A stretch of DNA of 64,000 nucleotides, taken from positions 187,402-251,401 of the forward strand of contig VZRG01000292.1 of assembly GCA_013397435.1 (NCBI GenBank), in the 5' to 3' direction. The translations under genes and the position numbers were made by a program. Position 1 is the stretch's first letter; each line of letters begins with the position of its first letter. Below are positions 61,742 through 64,000 of this stretch, piece by piece. This DNA is from Erythrocercus mccallii (Eukaryota > Chordata > Aves > Passeriformes > Dicruridae). The notes beneath the pieces are model-generated. The model was not told where the DNA came from. It did no database searches and worked only from the letters and a program-made list of their open reading frames with translations.

Positions 61742-64000
61742 ATACGTGTTAATGTTTTCTTTCAGCTTTGCAAGACATGCAGAAGAATTTTGTGCTCACA
61801 AAAACTCTCATTTTACAGGTTCGTGAAAGTATAATATACAAGGCATATTTATGGTCAAAAGGAAATTCAATTAAAATGTGTTCAATTCTAGTAATTTATA
61901 TTCATTACTATCATGGAAGTTGTAACACAAAGCGTATCTGCCAATATTTATTTGCAAGTAAATGAGAGTTTGGAGGGCCTTTTTCTCCACTCATTTAGCT
62001 TGCTGCTTTCAAGCATTTTGTGACTGAATTTTATGAGCATGAATGATCATAGAAAGCAAGTTTTATGCTCCTATGATCACAGGGAAAATGTGACTTATGT
62101 GACTTGAGGAAAATGAGCTTACTTATTAAATGCAATGTTTCCAAAAACCTAGAGAGAAATACACTATCCTTTGAACTAGAGGCCACAGCAAGACAATGAA
62201 GCAGAGATTTCTCCTCTATAGTGTCAGGTATTGGGCACAAAATAAACCCTTCAAGGTAACAAATAAAGTGGAGAAAATGGAGGTTTGCATGGAAAAGCTA
62301 TGTGAAAAGAGAAATAAAATTTGTCAGATATGATTCACTGTGGATGGACCTTGCTGAGCTGTGATGCTGAGTTTCTAAATGCTTTATTATTCTAGAATTT
62401 AAAGTGAACGATGATGCCTCATTAAGAGACTTTCTTTAATGCTTATTTGTCTAAGCCAATTGTTTACGCTGTCCTCACTCCTTGGGCATTTGCCCAACAA
62501 TCTGTCTGAAAGTCTGAAATATGTCATTTCCCTAGGTGACTAGTGGCTCGGGGTGTTTTGGCTTGAAAAATACAAAGGGAGACACTTTTCAGGTAACTCA
62601 AGTGCCTCTTGTATATGGAAGCTGAGGTTGTGCACCTTCATGTTTAAGGCCATATTGGAAATGTGGATCCCTGCATACAATCCCAAGAACTCTGGCAGTG
62701 GCAGCCAGGACTGCATCTGTCCTTCAGAGTACCTAATTCATGAAGTTTAATTAATGTAAGAAAATACAAAACCAATTCTTAAATCTTATATCACCCCTTA
62801 TGACTACAGTGAGCCTATTTAGCTGCAGATAGGGCATTACTCTCCAAATTTACAGAACTGTACTAAAAAGAACCTCTTTAACCCTTGCAGAAAAAACCCA
62901 GCTCTGTTAAAAGCCGCTGGGTAGTCTTTCTGCAAATCCCTTTAATTAACTGAGCTGTGCTGACTGTTGTCACCCTGCTGCTACAAAATGTAACCAACCT
63001 TAGTGCCTGACAGGATACAAAATCTCAAAGACACTGGACTTCCCCTGAGATGAAGGCTGGCTGCCTGCCTGTGAGAACTGCTACAGATTATTTATTCCCA
63101 GAGGAAAACTGGGCTGATTTGACATGGAAGTCAGGAGTGACTACAGAGCTTATTTTTTGGGGCATTAGGGCTTCCTCAGAACTAAAGGTACCCAAATGAC
63201 CAGCTGTTGTCATGGCCATTGTCACACCACAAACGTGGCTCCAGGTTTCTTCAAAGCGTGGGCTAGAGACTGTGCGGAGGAGGCAGGGACTACCCCTGCT
63301 GAGGCTCAGGGGTTTTCTTCTTGTTTCACACTGCTTTATTTCTTGTGGAGGAGTGCTGGCCAGGAAAAAACCAAGCCAGCTCCCTGGGGCTCAGGCACTG
63401 GCAGGAATAAGCAGCTCTTGTTCTGCTCTTTCACTGCTCCCAGCAGTCTGTTCCATGCCCAAACTTGCCCCAGCCCTTAGAGGGGCATTTCCTCTGCTTG
63501 CAGGACTAAATCAACTCATTTCCAACTTCAGCTTTAGCAAAATCACACCCTTACCAGGAAATTTGCACTTGAGATTCTGTTGCAGCGATAGTCTACTAAG
63601 CAGCATTTCTCTCAATATGCATTATCCTAGAGGCAGTCGTAGCTGTAACTTATTAAGGAGAATTAAGTAAAAGGAAAGAAACAAAAAACATTCTAGTCAA
63701 AATCAAAATGTGCTATGTAGAAACTTTTGACCTTAGTGAAAGTTTACATGCTAGGCTAAACACTTTGCACATGACTTTTCATGGCAACGAAGCAGAACTC
63801 CACATCTTGAAATGTCCATCAGTTCTTTCTTCCTAGAGCTCTCATTCTGTCTGGATTGGACTGGGGAACAATGGTGTCATACATAAAGAAGACGTTCCAG
63901 GTTTTTGTTCTCAGTAGGCAGCTCCACACATTCTTTCACTGCGCATGAATGGGTGGGATGTACCTACTTGCTTCACTACAGCAAGGCACAGCCCAAAGCC
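61742..64000. other. Unannotated intergenic sequence
   Basis: No recognised gene. A GC-richer patch at 63170-63530 holds overlapping plus-strand frames of 94 and 152 codons. Neither shows a known domain, and the longer one is rich in S and L as expected for chance frames in such DNA. Confidence 0.5.

Noticed and set aside
63196..63670. 94- and 152-codon plus-strand frames near the right end
   Set aside because: Overlapping in different phases in a GC-richer patch, with S/L-rich low-information content and no start, splice or domain support.
1..64000. tRNA, rRNA, CRISPR array, bacterial operon or phage genes
   Set aside because: No tRNA B-box and stem pattern, no rRNA-like sequence, no regularly spaced direct repeats with unique spacers, and no runs of tightly packed long ORFs were seen.

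Overview
The window looks like euchromatic, mostly non-coding DNA from a bird. The main evidence is a set of CR1-type LINE fragments: four carry the characteristic CR1 3' end, one carries the 5'/endonuclease part, and one more decayed piece looks like CR1. There is also a stretch resembling a GC-rich repeat I associate with avian retrovirus-like elements. The background is AT-rich and CpG-poor, with vertebrate-style microsatellites. CR1 also occurs in other sauropsids, so bird is an inference, and I cannot name a species. No bacterial-type operons, tRNA, rRNA or CRISPR are visible. Layout: Positions 1-2830 hold the only part I would call gene-like. It is a CpG-enriched promoter/5' leader block and a possible first coding exon on the minus strand (1858-2058). 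That exon opens with an ATG in good context, encodes a predicted signal peptide, and ends at a plausible splice donor. If real, the gene runs leftward out of the window: positions 1-1857 would be its first intron and everything right of about 2.8 kb its upstream intergenic region. I could not identify the protein. From 2.8 to about 41 kb the sequence is largely unique. It contains one CR1 5'/endonuclease fragment (about 3.8-4.7 kb), simple repeats, a palindromic pair of octamer motifs at 11.4 kb, a duplicated segment of about 68 bp at 20.2 and 20.9 kb, a perfect inverted repeat at 22.6 kb, a homeodomain-site-rich block at 26.7-27.0 kb, a TTTCA-rich repeat block at 32.8-33.2 kb, and a long orphan ORF of 268 codons at 35.7-36.5 kb. 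From 41 to 64 kb repeats are denser: CR1 copies at 41.6, 42.2, 44.9, 54.6 and 61.1 kb, an LTR-like segment at 55.2-56.0 kb directly next to the 54.6 kb CR1, a 7-bp minisatellite at 42.9 kb, and a strong hairpin at 60.0 kb. Function: no set of genes working together can be seen. The sensible reading is the 5' end of one secreted or membrane-protein gene plus a long upstream intergenic tract that may hold cis-regulatory elements and has collected old retroelements. Family assignments come from recognised sequence patterns without any database search, so repeat boundaries are approximate.
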